NCBI GenBank assembly: GCA_937898375.1
Contig: CALEJX010000453.1
Location: 1 to 6,138, forward strand
Length of the DNA: 6,138 nt
Origin: an uncultured Ruminococcus sp.
Lineage (GTDB): Bacteria; Bacillota; Clostridia; Oscillospirales; Ruminococcaceae
Direction: 5' to 3'
Below the pieces are notes generated by a model that did no database searches, was not told where the DNA came from, and was given only the letters and a program-made list of their open reading frames with translations. A program made the translations under genes and the position numbers. Each line of letters starts with the position of its first letter. Within the stretch, counting starts at the first letter, position 1. This document shows positions 1 to 5,824 of the stretch, piece by piece.

Positions 1-6
1 ATGTAG

Positions 7-25
7 GGGCGAACAGCGTTCGCCC
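7..25. repeat. Short GC-rich perfect palindrome at window edge
   Basis: GGGCGAAC (7-14) and GTTCGCCC (18-25) form a perfect 8-bp inverted repeat around a 3-base loop, preceded by GTAG. The motif resembles short dispersed intergenic repeats (GTAGGGGCGAA...TTCGCCC) that I recall from Clostridia genomes; that link is from memory and not tested here. Because it lies at the window edge, a larger element may extend to the left. It has no adjoining T-run on the minus strand within view, so it is not called as a terminator for the deacetylase gene. On the plus strand a TTTTT occurs only 11 bases further on (37-41). Confidence 0.5.
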
Positions 26-51
26 GTTATTTGAGCGTTTTTCGACAGACT

Positions 52-74
52 GAGAGAGGCATGAAACCTCTCCC
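52..74. other. Hairpin just after the deacetylase gene, no U-tract
   Basis: GAGAGAGG (52-59) pairs with CCTCTCCC (67-74), giving an 8-bp stem (one G-T pair when read as RNA on the minus strand) and a 7-base loop. It begins 8 bases after the deacetylase stop codon, where a terminator is expected. On neither strand is it followed by a run of T, so it does not meet the usual rule for an intrinsic terminator. It may act as an mRNA 3'-end stabiliser or a poor terminator. Confidence 0.4.
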
Positions 75-81
75 ATATATA

Positions 82-921
82 TTAGCCAAACTTGAAACCG
101 CCTTCCCTAACTCTGTCTATAAAGTCACCAAGAATAGCCGTGTTAGTTTTCGATACCGAGTGAAGCAGATATATCGCCCCTGGGTGAGCCGCATTCACAA
201 GCTTTTCAAGCGCCTGTCCCTCATCAGGCTGATTGTTCACGTCCCAATCAGCATAAGCAAAGCTCCAAAGCTCCGTCTCATAACCGCAGTTTGCCGTCAC
301 ACCAAGAGAAAATTCCGAAAACTCCCCCATAGGCGGTCTGAACACTGTCATGGTATAATCATAGTTATCCTCCATATACTTATGGAAGTCCTTTATCTCC
401 GACTCGCACTCAGCCTGTCCAAGCGTCGGCATAGAATAATGGTGAACCGAGTGGTTTCCAACGATATGCCCCTCGTCTATCATACGCTTCACAAGCTCAG
501 GATTTTTCTCTGCATAATCCTGCAAAAGGAAAAACGTCGCCTTTACCTTTTTTTCTTTCAGCACATCAAGTATCTTTTCAGTGTACCCATTCTCATACCC
601 CTGATCGAACGTCAGATATATCTTGTCATCATCATTTATCGCCTTTGCATTAAGCTCGCCGTATTGTGCATTAAAATCGAGCGCACCTGTTGTCCTGTTC
701 TTCTCGTCCACAAGAACGCCTTGACCATATCCCACCTTGTCATGTGAAAGCCCCGAAAGGTCTATTTTTTCCTTTGCGGTTTTCTTTCCCACAGCCGCAG
801 GCTCAATTACCGCCGAGTTTGTCCCGTCTGATGAATTTCCGTCACGCACTATCACTGTCCTGCCGCAAGCACTAAGTGCCGCAGCCGCACAAATAAGCGC
901 CATAAAATTTCTTATCTTCAT
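82..921 (-). CDS. pdaA: PdaA-like polysaccharide deacetylase, predicted lipoprotein
   Basis: This is a predicted NodB-fold, metal-dependent de-N-acetylase of the PdaA subgroup. In Bacillus subtilis, PdaA removes the acetyl group from N-acetylmuramic acid, a step toward the muramic delta-lactam of spore cortex peptidoglycan. Visible motifs are TFDQGYENGYT (104-114), with Asp106 as likely catalytic base; NHSVHH (156-161), giving the metal-binding HxxxH pair His157 and His161; RPPMGEFSE (195-203); the conserved ELWSFAYADWDVNN (217-230); and HPGAIYLLHSVS (246-257). The TFDxGYENGYT and HPGAIYLLH blocks are what single out PdaA from other deacetylases. Residues 1-19 are a lipoprotein signal: a Lys/Arg start, a hydrophobic core and lipobox LSAC, with Cys19 as the lipidated residue, so it should sit on the outer face of the membrane. 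The length (279 aa) fits the family. The start is supported by GGAGGG 6 bases upstream. It follows the ireB terminator and so probably has its own promoter. The specific substrate is inferred from similarity. Confidence 0.88.
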   Translation of the reverse strand: MKIRNFMALICAAAALSACGRTVIVRDGNSSDGTNSAVIEPAAVGKKTAKEKIDLSGLSHDKVGYGQGVLVDEKNRTTGALDFNAQYGELNAKAINDDDKIYLTFDQGYENGYTEKILDVLKEKKVKATFFLLQDYAEKNPELVKRMIDEGHIVGNHSVHHYSMPTLGQAECESEIKDFHKYMEDNYDYTMTVFRPPMGEFSEFSLGVTANCGYETELWSFAYADWDVNNQPDEGQALEKLVNAAHPGAIYLLHSVSKTNTAILGDFIDRVREGGFKFG

Positions 922-931
922 ATGAAACCCT

Positions 932-972
932 CCGTTTTCTTATCATCTAATACTATTATGTTCAGAAAACGG
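932..972. repeat. 9-bp perfect inverted repeat framing the pdaA promoter and Shine-Dalgarno
   Basis: CCGTTTTCT (932-940) and AGAAAACGG (964-972) are exact reverse complements separated by 23 bases. The arm centres are 32 bp apart, close to three helical turns. On the minus strand the gene-proximal arm overlaps the first two G of the pdaA Shine-Dalgarno GGAGGG (933-928), and the other arm falls between the suggested -35 and -10. It could be a paired operator. If transcription starts further upstream, it could instead be an RNA hairpin that partly hides the ribosome binding site. Confidence 0.55.
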
Positions 973-983
973 CTTCCTACAAA
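954..983 (-). promoter_or_regulatory. Possible pdaA promoter with CATAATA -10 box
   Basis: CATAATA (960-954) lies 33 bases before the pdaA start. As a housekeeping promoter the -10 CATAAT is good (5 of 6), but the -35 is poor: TTTGTA (983-978) at 17 bp or TTGTAG (982-977) at 16 bp. CATAATA also fits the sigma-G -10 pattern CATnnTA, and pdaA of B. subtilis is known to be transcribed by sigma-G in the forespore. No good sigma-G -35 (GHATR) is visible at 17-18 bp. A promoter is expected here because a strong terminator ends the ireB transcript at about 1020. Confidence 0.35.
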
Positions 984-1019
984 AATAAAACCTCGGTAAT
1001 TTCTGCCGCAATAAGGCAC

Positions 1020-1047
1020 AAAAAAGGCGGTAAAAACTACCGCCTTT
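1020..1047 (-). terminator. Intrinsic terminator after ireB
   Basis: On the minus strand AAAGGCGGTA (1047-1038 region) pairs with TACCGCC plus T residues (1032-1023), leaving a loop of about 5 bases, followed by a six-T run (1025-1020) that partly joins the stem. The hairpin starts 9 bases after the ireB stop codon. The stem has seven perfect core pairs (GGCGGTA/TACCGCC) extended by A-U pairs. This is the clearest simple terminator in the window. It separates ireB from the deacetylase gene. On the plus strand the stem is followed only by TTT, so it is mainly one-directional. Confidence 0.93.
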
Positions 1048-1056
1048 AAATATCGA

Positions 1057-1302
1057 TCATGACTCAAGATAGGACTTCACCAATGCCTGCAAAAGCTCGT
1101 CTCTGTCAATGTGACGGATAAGACTTCTCGCATTGTTGTATGTGGTTATGTAGGTCGGGTCCTCGGAAAGAATATAACCTACGATCTGATTAATAGGATT
1201 ATAGCCCTTCTCTTTCAGAGCGTCATATATAATTGTAAGTGTCTTTTTCAGCTCAGCCTCCTTGTCGTGCTGTACCGAAAATTCCATAGTTTGTTCGTGC
1301 AT
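1057..1302 (-). CDS. ireB: IreB/UPF0297 family regulatory phosphoprotein
   Basis: This 81-residue protein matches the UPF0297 (DUF965) family, which includes IreB of Enterococcus faecalis and YrzL of B. subtilis. The diagnostic core is IYDALKEKGYNPINQIVGYILSEDPTYIT (residues 25-53), followed by ARSLIRHIDRDELLQALVKSYLE (58-80). IreB of Enterococcus is a small cytoplasmic substrate of the PASTA-domain Ser/Thr kinase IreK, is phosphorylated on N-terminal threonines, and influences cephalosporin resistance. Thr5 here is a possible equivalent site (inference). The start is supported by AGGGG (1316-1312), 9 bases upstream; an in-frame ATG at codon 6 is less likely. In many Firmicutes the gene lies next to alaS, ruvX and a DUF1292 gene. 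Here it is downstream of pheT with its own promoter and terminator and appears monocistronic. Its role in this organism is not shown by the sequence. Confidence 0.93.
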   Translation of the reverse strand: MHEQTMEFSVQHDKEAELKKTLTIIYDALKEKGYNPINQIVGYILSEDPTYITTYNNARSLIRHIDRDELLQALVKSYLES

Positions 1303-1327
1303 TATGCTCAGCCCCTTTGTAATGTAT

Positions 1328-1353
1328 TAATATCAGCAATACGCCTGATATTA
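1328..1353. repeat. 9-bp inverted repeat at the ireB transcription start
   Basis: On the minus strand TAATATCAG (1353-1345) and CTGATATTA (1336-1328) are perfect reverse complements with an 8-base loop. The first base is the last T of the -10 box TATAAT, so the repeat covers the expected start of transcription (about 1346) and the first 20 or so bases. That position suits a repressor operator. The same sequence could form a hairpin at or near the 5' end of the mRNA, 9 bases before the Shine-Dalgarno region. There is no T-run after it, so it is not a terminator. Confidence 0.6.
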
Positions 1354-1381
1354 TTATACTCCATTTGTTCCAAAATAACAA
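1353..1381 (-). promoter_or_regulatory. Promoter of ireB (sigma-A type)
   Basis: The -35 TTGTTA (1381-1376), a spacer of exactly 17 bp and a perfect -10 TATAAT (1358-1353) lie 50-80 bases before the ireB start. The expected transcript start is near 1346, giving a leader of about 44 nt with AGGGG at 1316-1312. No strong terminator is seen between the pheT stop and this promoter, so ireB may also receive read-through from the pheST operon. Confidence 0.75.
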
Positions 1382-1430
1382 GTCAAAAAGCAAAATTTAT
1401 GCACATTATACAAATCAGGCACTATAATTT

Positions 1431-3845
1431 TTACATTCTGAGTTCAGCGCCGATAGCCTTGAGAGCTTCAAGAACTTTCTTCATAGCCTTGTCAGCCTGC
1501 TCGTCAGTGAGCGTGCCGTCATGTGAGCGCATTGAAATGGAGTATGAAACAGACTTCTTGCCCTTTTCTATCTGCTCCCCCTTGTAAACGTCAAAGAGTG
1601 TTACCTTTTCAAGTATCGAGCCAACAGCCTTGCTTATAGTCTTTTCAAGAAGAGCCGCAGGGATATCGTCATCACAAACGATAGACAGGTCTCTTGTTGT
1701 TGCAGGATACTTAGGAAGCGGCTTGTATGTCTTCTGTGCAACACAGCTTGCCATAAGCTCAGGAACATTTATCTTGCCCACATAAGCTCTTGCGCCAATG
1801 CCGTAGTTCTCCAAAACTCTTGGGTGAAGCTCGCCGAAAATACCTATCTCCTCGCCGTTTACCTTAACAACAGCAACTCTGCCTGGGTGGAAAGCATAGA
1901 ACTCGTCAAAGCTGCACTCAGCAGTAGCCTTTTCAAATTCGACCTTCTGTGCGCCAAGCTTAGAGAGCAGACCCTCGACAAAGCCCTTGATATCGTAGAA
2001 ATCAGCCTTTGTCTCAGTGTCATAGAAACCAAAGCCAAGTCTTTCAGGCTCAACAGGAAGTACCTCGCCCTCAACAGGGATATACTCGTTTCCTCTCTCG
2101 AAGATATAGCACTCAGGGTTGCGGTAACTGTAGTTTCTTGCAAGCACCTCGCATACTGACGGGATAATAGTCGTTCTCATAACGCTTGTGTCCTCGCCGA
2201 GAGGGTTTGTGATAACAACTGTCTTTCTCAGCTTTGAGTCAGCAGGAAGATTTATCTTGTCAAAATACTTAGGCGAGATAAATGAGAATGTGGATATCTC
2301 GTTAAGACCCATAGCGAGCATAGACCTCTGTATCTGTCTGTCAAACTTCTGCGCCTCGGTGAGCTTAGCCTGTGCAACACCTCTTACAATGGTGTTAGGT
2401 ATCTTGTTGTAGCCGTAAAGTCTTGCAACTTCCTCTGCCACGTCAGCCTTGCAGGCAATATCCACTCTGTACCATGGTGAAACTACCTTGCCGTCCTTTA
2501 TCTCAAAACCAAGTCTTGTAAGATATTCCACCATGTCGCTCTCAGGTATCTCAGTACCAAGGAACTTGTTTATCCAAGCTGGGTCGAAGTCCACCGTCTT
2601 AGGCGTCTCGTCCTCGTAGTTTTCATCAATATAAGTCTTTACGACCTCACCTGCGCCAAGCTCTTCAACAAGCTGGAAAGCTCTCATAAGAGCCTCGTAG
2701 CACTCGTGTGGGTCAAGACCTTTTTCATATCTTGCAGAAGCGTCAGTCCTCATGCCAAGCTTTTTGGCAGTTGTTCTTACGCTTGCGCCGTCAAAGCAAG
2801 CAGACTCAAATACAACAGTAGTTGTATCGTCCATGATACCGCTGTATTCGCCGCCCATAACGCCTGCAACTGCAACAGGCTTCTCAGCGTCAGCGATAAC
2901 GAGCATTTCTTCTGAAAGCTCTCTTACCTCGCCGTCAAGAGTTGTGATAGTCTCTCCTGCCTTTGCGTTTCTGATGTTTATTGATGCGTCCTTAACATAT
3001 CTCAGGTCAAAAGCGTGCATTGGTCTGCCGTATTCAAGCATAACATAGTTTGTGATATCAACAAAGTTGTTGATAGGTCTAACGCCGCAGCCTCTAAGTC
3101 TTTCTCTCATCCAACGAGGTGAAGGGCCTATCTTTACGTTCTTAACGATACCGGCCATATATCTCTTGCAAAGGTCAGTGTTGTGTATCTTAACCTTGAG
3201 CATATCGTTGATATCTCCGTCAATGCCCTTGAACTCAGGCTTCTTGACTTTCAGCTCAGTGCCGAAAGTAGCCGCAGTTTCTCTTGCAAGACCGATAACA
3301 GAAAGACAATCAGGTCTGTTTGAAGTTATTTCAAACTCAACTGTTGTGTCATTGTATCCTATAGCCTCATGGATATCCTTGCCTACTGTCTTATCGCAGT
3401 CATCACCAAGAATGAAAATACCGTCCTCTATAGCATATGGGAAATCGTGAACAGAAAGTCCAAGCTCGCCAAGTGAGCAAAGCATACCATTAGAAGCAAC
3501 ACCTCTCAGCTTGCCCTTTGTTATCTTCACCTGCTTGCCCTCGTGAAGAACAGATGACTTGTGCTTTGCAACAGGCACAAAATCGCCCTCGTGAACGTTC
3601 TGAGCGCCTGTAACTATCTGAACAGGCTCGTCCTCTCCAACGTCCACCTGAGTGATGAACATATGGTCAGAGTCAGGGTGACGCTCGATAGAAACCACCT
3701 TGCCCACAACAACGTTAGAAATATCCTTGCCCTCCCGCTCAAAGCACTCTACCTTTGAGCCTGAAAGCGTCAGAGCGGAAACAAAATCCTTTATCGGCAT
3801 ATCGCAGTCAACATAGTCTGCAAGCCATTTCATTGACAAATCCAT
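1431..3845 (-). CDS. pheT: Phenylalanyl-tRNA synthetase beta subunit
   Basis: This is the beta subunit of the cytoplasmic (alpha-beta)2 enzyme that charges tRNA-Phe with phenylalanine; it carries the editing site and binds tRNA. At 804 residues it is full length for the bacterial long form. Domains in order: an N-terminal part; an OB-fold tRNA-binding domain at about 40-150, with GKLRGVASNGMLCS (111-124); the B3/B4 domain at about 210-385, with RPINNFVDITNYVMLEYGRP (256-275), HAFD (277-280) and TDASARYEKGLDP (367-379), which holds the editing centre in the family; B5 at about 405-480, ending ADVAEEVARLYGYNKIP (467-483); a catalytically inactive synthetase-like core at about 490-700, with FHPGR (652-656) and GELHP (671-675); and a C-terminal FDX-ACB fold with KYPATTRDLSIV (712-723). 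The start is supported by GGAGG (3858-3854), 8 bases upstream. It lies 22 bases after the membrane-protein gene and should share the pheS T-box transcript. No damage is visible. Confidence 0.98.
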   Translation of the reverse strand: MDLSMKWLADYVDCDMPIKDFVSALTLSGSKVECFEREGKDISNVVVGKVVSIERHPDSDHMFITQVDVGEDEPVQIVTGAQNVHEGDFVPVAKHKSSVLHEGKQVKITKGKLRGVASNGMLCSLGELGLSVHDFPYAIEDGIFILGDDCDKTVGKDIHEAIGYNDTTVEFEITSNRPDCLSVIGLARETAATFGTELKVKKPEFKGIDGDINDMLKVKIHNTDLCKRYMAGIVKNVKIGPSPRWMRERLRGCGVRPINNFVDITNYVMLEYGRPMHAFDLRYVKDASINIRNAKAGETITTLDGEVRELSEEMLVIADAEKPVAVAGVMGGEYSGIMDDTTTVVFESACFDGASVRTTAKKLGMRTDASARYEKGLDPHECYEALMRAFQLVEELGAGEVVKTYIDENYEDETPKTVDFDPAWINKFLGTEIPESDMVEYLTRLGFEIKDGKVVSPWYRVDIACKADVAEEVARLYGYNKIPNTIVRGVAQAKLTEAQKFDRQIQRSMLAMGLNEISTFSFISPKYFDKINLPADSKLRKTVVITNPLGEDTSVMRTTIIPSVCEVLARNYSYRNPECYIFERGNEYIPVEGEVLPVEPERLGFGFYDTETKADFYDIKGFVEGLLSKLGAQKVEFEKATAECSFDEFYAFHPGRVAVVKVNGEEIGIFGELHPRVLENYGIGARAYVGKINVPELMASCVAQKTYKPLPKYPATTRDLSIVCDDDIPAALLEKTISKAVGSILEKVTLFDVYKGEQIEKGKKSVSYSISMRSHDGTLTDEQADKAMKKVLEALKAIGAELRM

Positions 3846-3867
3846 TTATTATTCCTCCGTAATCTTA

Positions 3868-4458
3868 TCATTTACCGCAGTTTTGTATTTTCTCGTCCAA
3901 GTCCTTTAAAAACAGCGGTCTGTAAATGTAAAAATCCTTCCACTGTTTTATGTTCACAGTATATTTTATCCCAAAATTATCAGTGATCTCAGCTTTCATG
4001 CTGTCATTTACACCATTGGTGCTGTGAACAATAGTCTTGAACTCTCTAATATCCGAATATTTTATAAGCAGTTTAGCCTTAGGCACATACATATATCTGT
4101 CAAGGAGATAAAAGGTCTTGTATCTGAACTCGCTTCCCTCTATCTCGCTTTCCAAAGCCAGCATATCCTGAGCGTCAAAGCACTCCAGCCTTGCAAAGTT
4201 TCCTCTGTATTGTTTGACCTGCCTTTTAAATCCTCTTATGCCGATAAAAAGCAGTATGCCCAGAAAAATTATCAGAAACCCACTTAGCATGAGCATATCC
4301 CATGCGCTCTGCTGTTCTTTTACAAGCATGACCGATATCCCGCCGCCAACACCGACTATCAGCGCCATAAGCGCACTGACAGCAGCCAACGCCGCAAGCT
4401 TAGCCTTTGACGGCACAAGCTTTCTGTAAAGCCTGCTCCGGCTCATAACTTCATTCAT
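3868..4458 (-). CDS. Unrecognised two-pass membrane protein between pheS and pheT
   Basis: I do not recognise this 196-residue protein. The N-terminus is basic (Arg8, Arg12, Lys13, Lys18, Lys20). Two hydrophobic segments follow at about 21-46 (Ala/Val/Gly-rich, with GVGGG) and 54-74 (MLMLSGFLIIFLGILLFIGIR), joined by a short hydrophilic turn. The remaining ~120 residues are soluble, rich in aromatic and charged residues, and look like an alternating beta-strand domain (FRYKTFYLLDRYMYVPKAKL, 111-130, then LLIKYSDIREFKTIV). Basic residues before segment 1 and after segment 2 suggest both ends are cytoplasmic. The start ATG (4458) overlaps the pheS stop as TGATG, implying translational coupling; no strong Shine-Dalgarno precedes it. 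An ATG at codon 5 is a less likely start. The PH-like or YcxB-like look of the C-terminal domain is only a guess. Its place in the T-box operon implies co-expression with phenylalanyl-tRNA synthetase. The product is a real gene judging by coupling, length and composition. Confidence 0.8.
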   Translation of the reverse strand: MNEVMSRSRLYRKLVPSKAKLAALAAVSALMALIVGVGGGISVMLVKEQQSAWDMLMLSGFLIIFLGILLFIGIRGFKRQVKQYRGNFARLECFDAQDMLALESEIEGSEFRYKTFYLLDRYMYVPKAKLLIKYSDIREFKTIVHSTNGVNDSMKAEITDNFGIKYTVNIKQWKDFYIYRPLFLKDLDEKIQNCGK

Positions 4459-5477
4459 CAGAACTGCTCTAAAAATCTCATATCGTTCTCATAAAGCAGA
4501 CGCATATCGTTGATGTTGTATCTGCCCATTGTGATTCTTTCAAGACCGATACCAAATGCAAATCCGCTGTAAACCTCAGGGTCTATTCCGCAGCCCTCAA
4601 GTACCTTAGGGTGTACCATGCCTGCGCCGAGAAGCTCTACCCAGCCCTCCTGCTTGCACATTGAACAGCCCTTGCCGTGACAGTTGAAGCACATAAGGTC
4701 AACCTCAGCAGACGGCTCTGTGTATGGGAAGTGGTGCGGACGAAGTCTTATCTGAGTGTCCTCTCCGTAGAGACGCTTCATAAGAAGCTCCAGTGTACCC
4801 TTAAGGTCAGCCATAGTAATGCCCTTGTCGATAACAAGACCCTCTATCTGGTGGAACAGCGGTGAATGTGTAGCGTCCACTGTGTCAGAACGGTAAACTC
4901 TGCCTGGTGAAATAATTCTTATAGGCGGCTTTCTCTTTTCCATCGTTCTTATCTGAACAGAAGAAGTCTGTGTTCTAAGAACAACGTTCTCATTGATATA
5001 GAATGTATCCTGTGTATCTCTTGCAGGGTGAGACTTTGGCATATTCAGTGCCTCAAAGCAGTAATGGTCTGTCTCTACCTCAGGACCGTCAACGATATCA
5101 AAACCCATGCCAAGGAATACTTCCTCAACCTCTTCAAGAGTAGCGTTCAGCGGGTGTGGTCTGCCTATCCTTGTTTTCTTGCCCGGAAGCGTAACGTCTA
5201 TAGCCTCTTCTGTGAGCCTTACCTGCTCCATTTTGCTCTTAAGCTCTTCCTTACGCTTGTTAAGAGCGTTCTCGATATCAGCTCTTACCTTGTTTGCAAG
5301 CTGACCGATAACAGGTCTTTCCTCTGCGGAAAGCTTGCCCATTTGCTTAAGTATGGAAGTTATTTCTCCCTTTTTGCCAAGAAATCTTACTCTGAAATCT
5401 TCCAGCAGTTTGGCGTCATCAATATGTGAAAGTTCCTCTTTCGCACGCTCGTCAATGCTTTTCAACTGTTCTTTCAT
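4458..5477 (-). CDS. pheS: Phenylalanyl-tRNA synthetase alpha subunit
   Basis: This is the catalytic alpha subunit of phenylalanyl-tRNA synthetase, a class II enzyme that activates phenylalanine with ATP and, with PheT, transfers it to tRNA-Phe in the cytoplasm. It has 339 residues, the normal bacterial length. Residues 1-90 form the charged helical arm that contacts tRNA in the family. The catalytic core starts at HPLNATLEEVEEVFLGMGFD (108-127, motif 1 region). Motif 2 is RVYRSDTVDATHSPLFHQIEG (193-213) and motif 3 is GIGLERI (309-315). The phenylalanine-pocket stretch GFAFG (305-309) keeps the usual Ala307. A CxxC-x4-CxxC cluster (Cys263, 266, 271, 274) precedes GWVELLGAGMVHP; such a cluster occurs in many Firmicute PheS proteins and may bind metal. 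The start is supported by AGGAGG (5490-5485), 7 bases upstream. It is the first gene after the T-box leader and overlaps the next gene by one base. Confidence 0.98.
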   Translation of the reverse strand: MKEQLKSIDERAKEELSHIDDAKLLEDFRVRFLGKKGEITSILKQMGKLSAEERPVIGQLANKVRADIENALNKRKEELKSKMEQVRLTEEAIDVTLPGKKTRIGRPHPLNATLEEVEEVFLGMGFDIVDGPEVETDHYCFEALNMPKSHPARDTQDTFYINENVVLRTQTSSVQIRTMEKRKPPIRIISPGRVYRSDTVDATHSPLFHQIEGLVIDKGITMADLKGTLELLMKRLYGEDTQIRLRPHHFPYTEPSAEVDLMCFNCHGKGCSMCKQEGWVELLGAGMVHPKVLEGCGIDPEVYSGFAFGIGLERITMGRYNINDMRLLYENDMRFLEQF

Positions 5478-5492
5478 TACTTATCCTCCTAT

Positions 5493-5530
5493 AAAAATAA
5501 GCCCTGCCCCGACTAAACAGGACAAGACTT
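5493..5530 (-). terminator. Leader terminator of the pheS T-box
   Basis: On the minus strand AAGTCTTGTCC (5530-5520) pairs with GGCAGGGCTT-side bases (to 5499) through a strong stem with some G-U pairs and a loop around 5519-5511, followed by ATTTTT (5498-5493). It stands 3 bases before the pheS Shine-Dalgarno. Its left arm contains TCTTGTCC (5527-5520), which is also needed by the antiterminator, so only one of the two structures can form. This is the expected default off state when tRNA-Phe is charged. Confidence 0.85.
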
Positions 5531-5556
5531 TGAAATTCTTGTTTATACCACCTATC
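5516..5556 (-). promoter_or_regulatory. T-box antiterminator with UGGU tRNA-binding bulge
   Basis: On the minus strand helix A1 is GATAGG (5556-5551) with CCTGTT (5521-5516). The bulge TGGTATAA (5550-5543) corresponds to the family's conserved UGGNACC, with the last bases altered. Helix A2 is ACAAGA (5542-5537) with TCTTGT (5527-5522), closed by a 9-base loop. The bulge's fourth base T fits a tRNA with discriminator A73. When the tRNA end is free this structure blocks the terminator. Confidence 0.85.
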
Positions 5557-5773
5557 AGTAAAGAGCCAACACTCTTCCGTCCTTAACGCAGACAGACGTT
5601 CACGCTTACTAAAGATAAGCTCTCATTCGGCATGACCACTCGCAAGTGAACTTCATTTTGTCAGGATATAAAGCCGCTTTCAGAAAACGCACACACGCCG
5701 CAGCTTCTCTCTGAAGACCCTTAGCAAAACTACTCTCTCGGTCATAGTGTTTTAAGTGTATTGATACAATAAT

Positions 5774-5802
5774 ATGTTATCACATTCCGCCCCACATTTC
5801 AA
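5774..5802 (-). promoter_or_regulatory. Promoter of the pheS T-box operon
   Basis: The -35 TTGAAA (5802-5797), a 17-bp spacer and the -10 TAACAT (5779-5774) preceded by TGA give a sigma-A promoter with an extended -10 (TGnTAACAT). The predicted start near 5766 is about 20 bases before Stem I of the T-box, as expected. The -35 begins 22 bases after the stop codon of the upstream gene, and no terminator is visible in that gap. Confidence 0.75.
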
Positions 5803-5824
5803 GGGCTTAACAAAAAGTTTACAA

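Larger units (their letters stand above)
5493..5745 (-). promoter_or_regulatory. T-box riboswitch (tRNA-Phe sensing) of the pheS-pheT operon
   Basis: T-box leaders bind uncharged tRNA and let transcription continue when it is scarce in charged form. Stem I is closed by ATGACC (5745-5740) and GGTCAT (5637-5632). It is followed by GAGAGAGTA (5739-5731), the typical K-turn/S-turn 5' strand. The S-turn 3' strand GAA (5654-5652 region) precedes the specifier TTC (5650-5648) and a purine A, and TTTTG/CAAAA closes the helix above it. UUC is a Phe codon, matching the downstream synthetase. Further hairpins are GCTTA/TAAGC (5620-5604), AACG/CGTT (5600-5585) and AAGAG/CTCTT (5576-5561). The antiterminator bulge TGGT (5550-5547) pairs with a tRNA 3' end ACCA, the discriminator expected of tRNA-Phe. 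All pairings were found by eye. Confidence 0.93.

Noticed and set aside
31..747. A 238-codon plus-strand open frame opposite the deacetylase gene
   Set aside because: It is antisense to a gene with clear PdaA motifs. Its translation is full of His, Arg, Ile and Leu with no domain, and no ribosome binding site precedes it.
1382..1430. AT-rich hairpin (ATTATA/TATAAT) followed by T-runs as a pheT terminator, and TATAAT (1410-1405) as a second ireB promoter
   Set aside because: The stem is only six A-T pairs with a 12-base loop and the T-run is about 15 bases away, so termination would be weak. The TATAAT has no usable -35 at 16-18 bp.
1111..1587. Plus-strand open frame across ireB and the end of pheT
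   Set aside because: It crosses two well-supported genes, a promoter and an inverted repeat on the other strand, and has no recognisable protein features.
1859..2143. Minus-strand 94-codon frame inside pheT
   Set aside because: It is a shifted frame of the intact pheT gene, with low-complexity Leu/Ser composition; there is no sign of a frameshift in pheT.
5028..5429. Plus-strand 133-codon frame opposite pheS
   Set aside because: It is a shadow of the conserved pheS coding sequence, with no Shine-Dalgarno or known domain.
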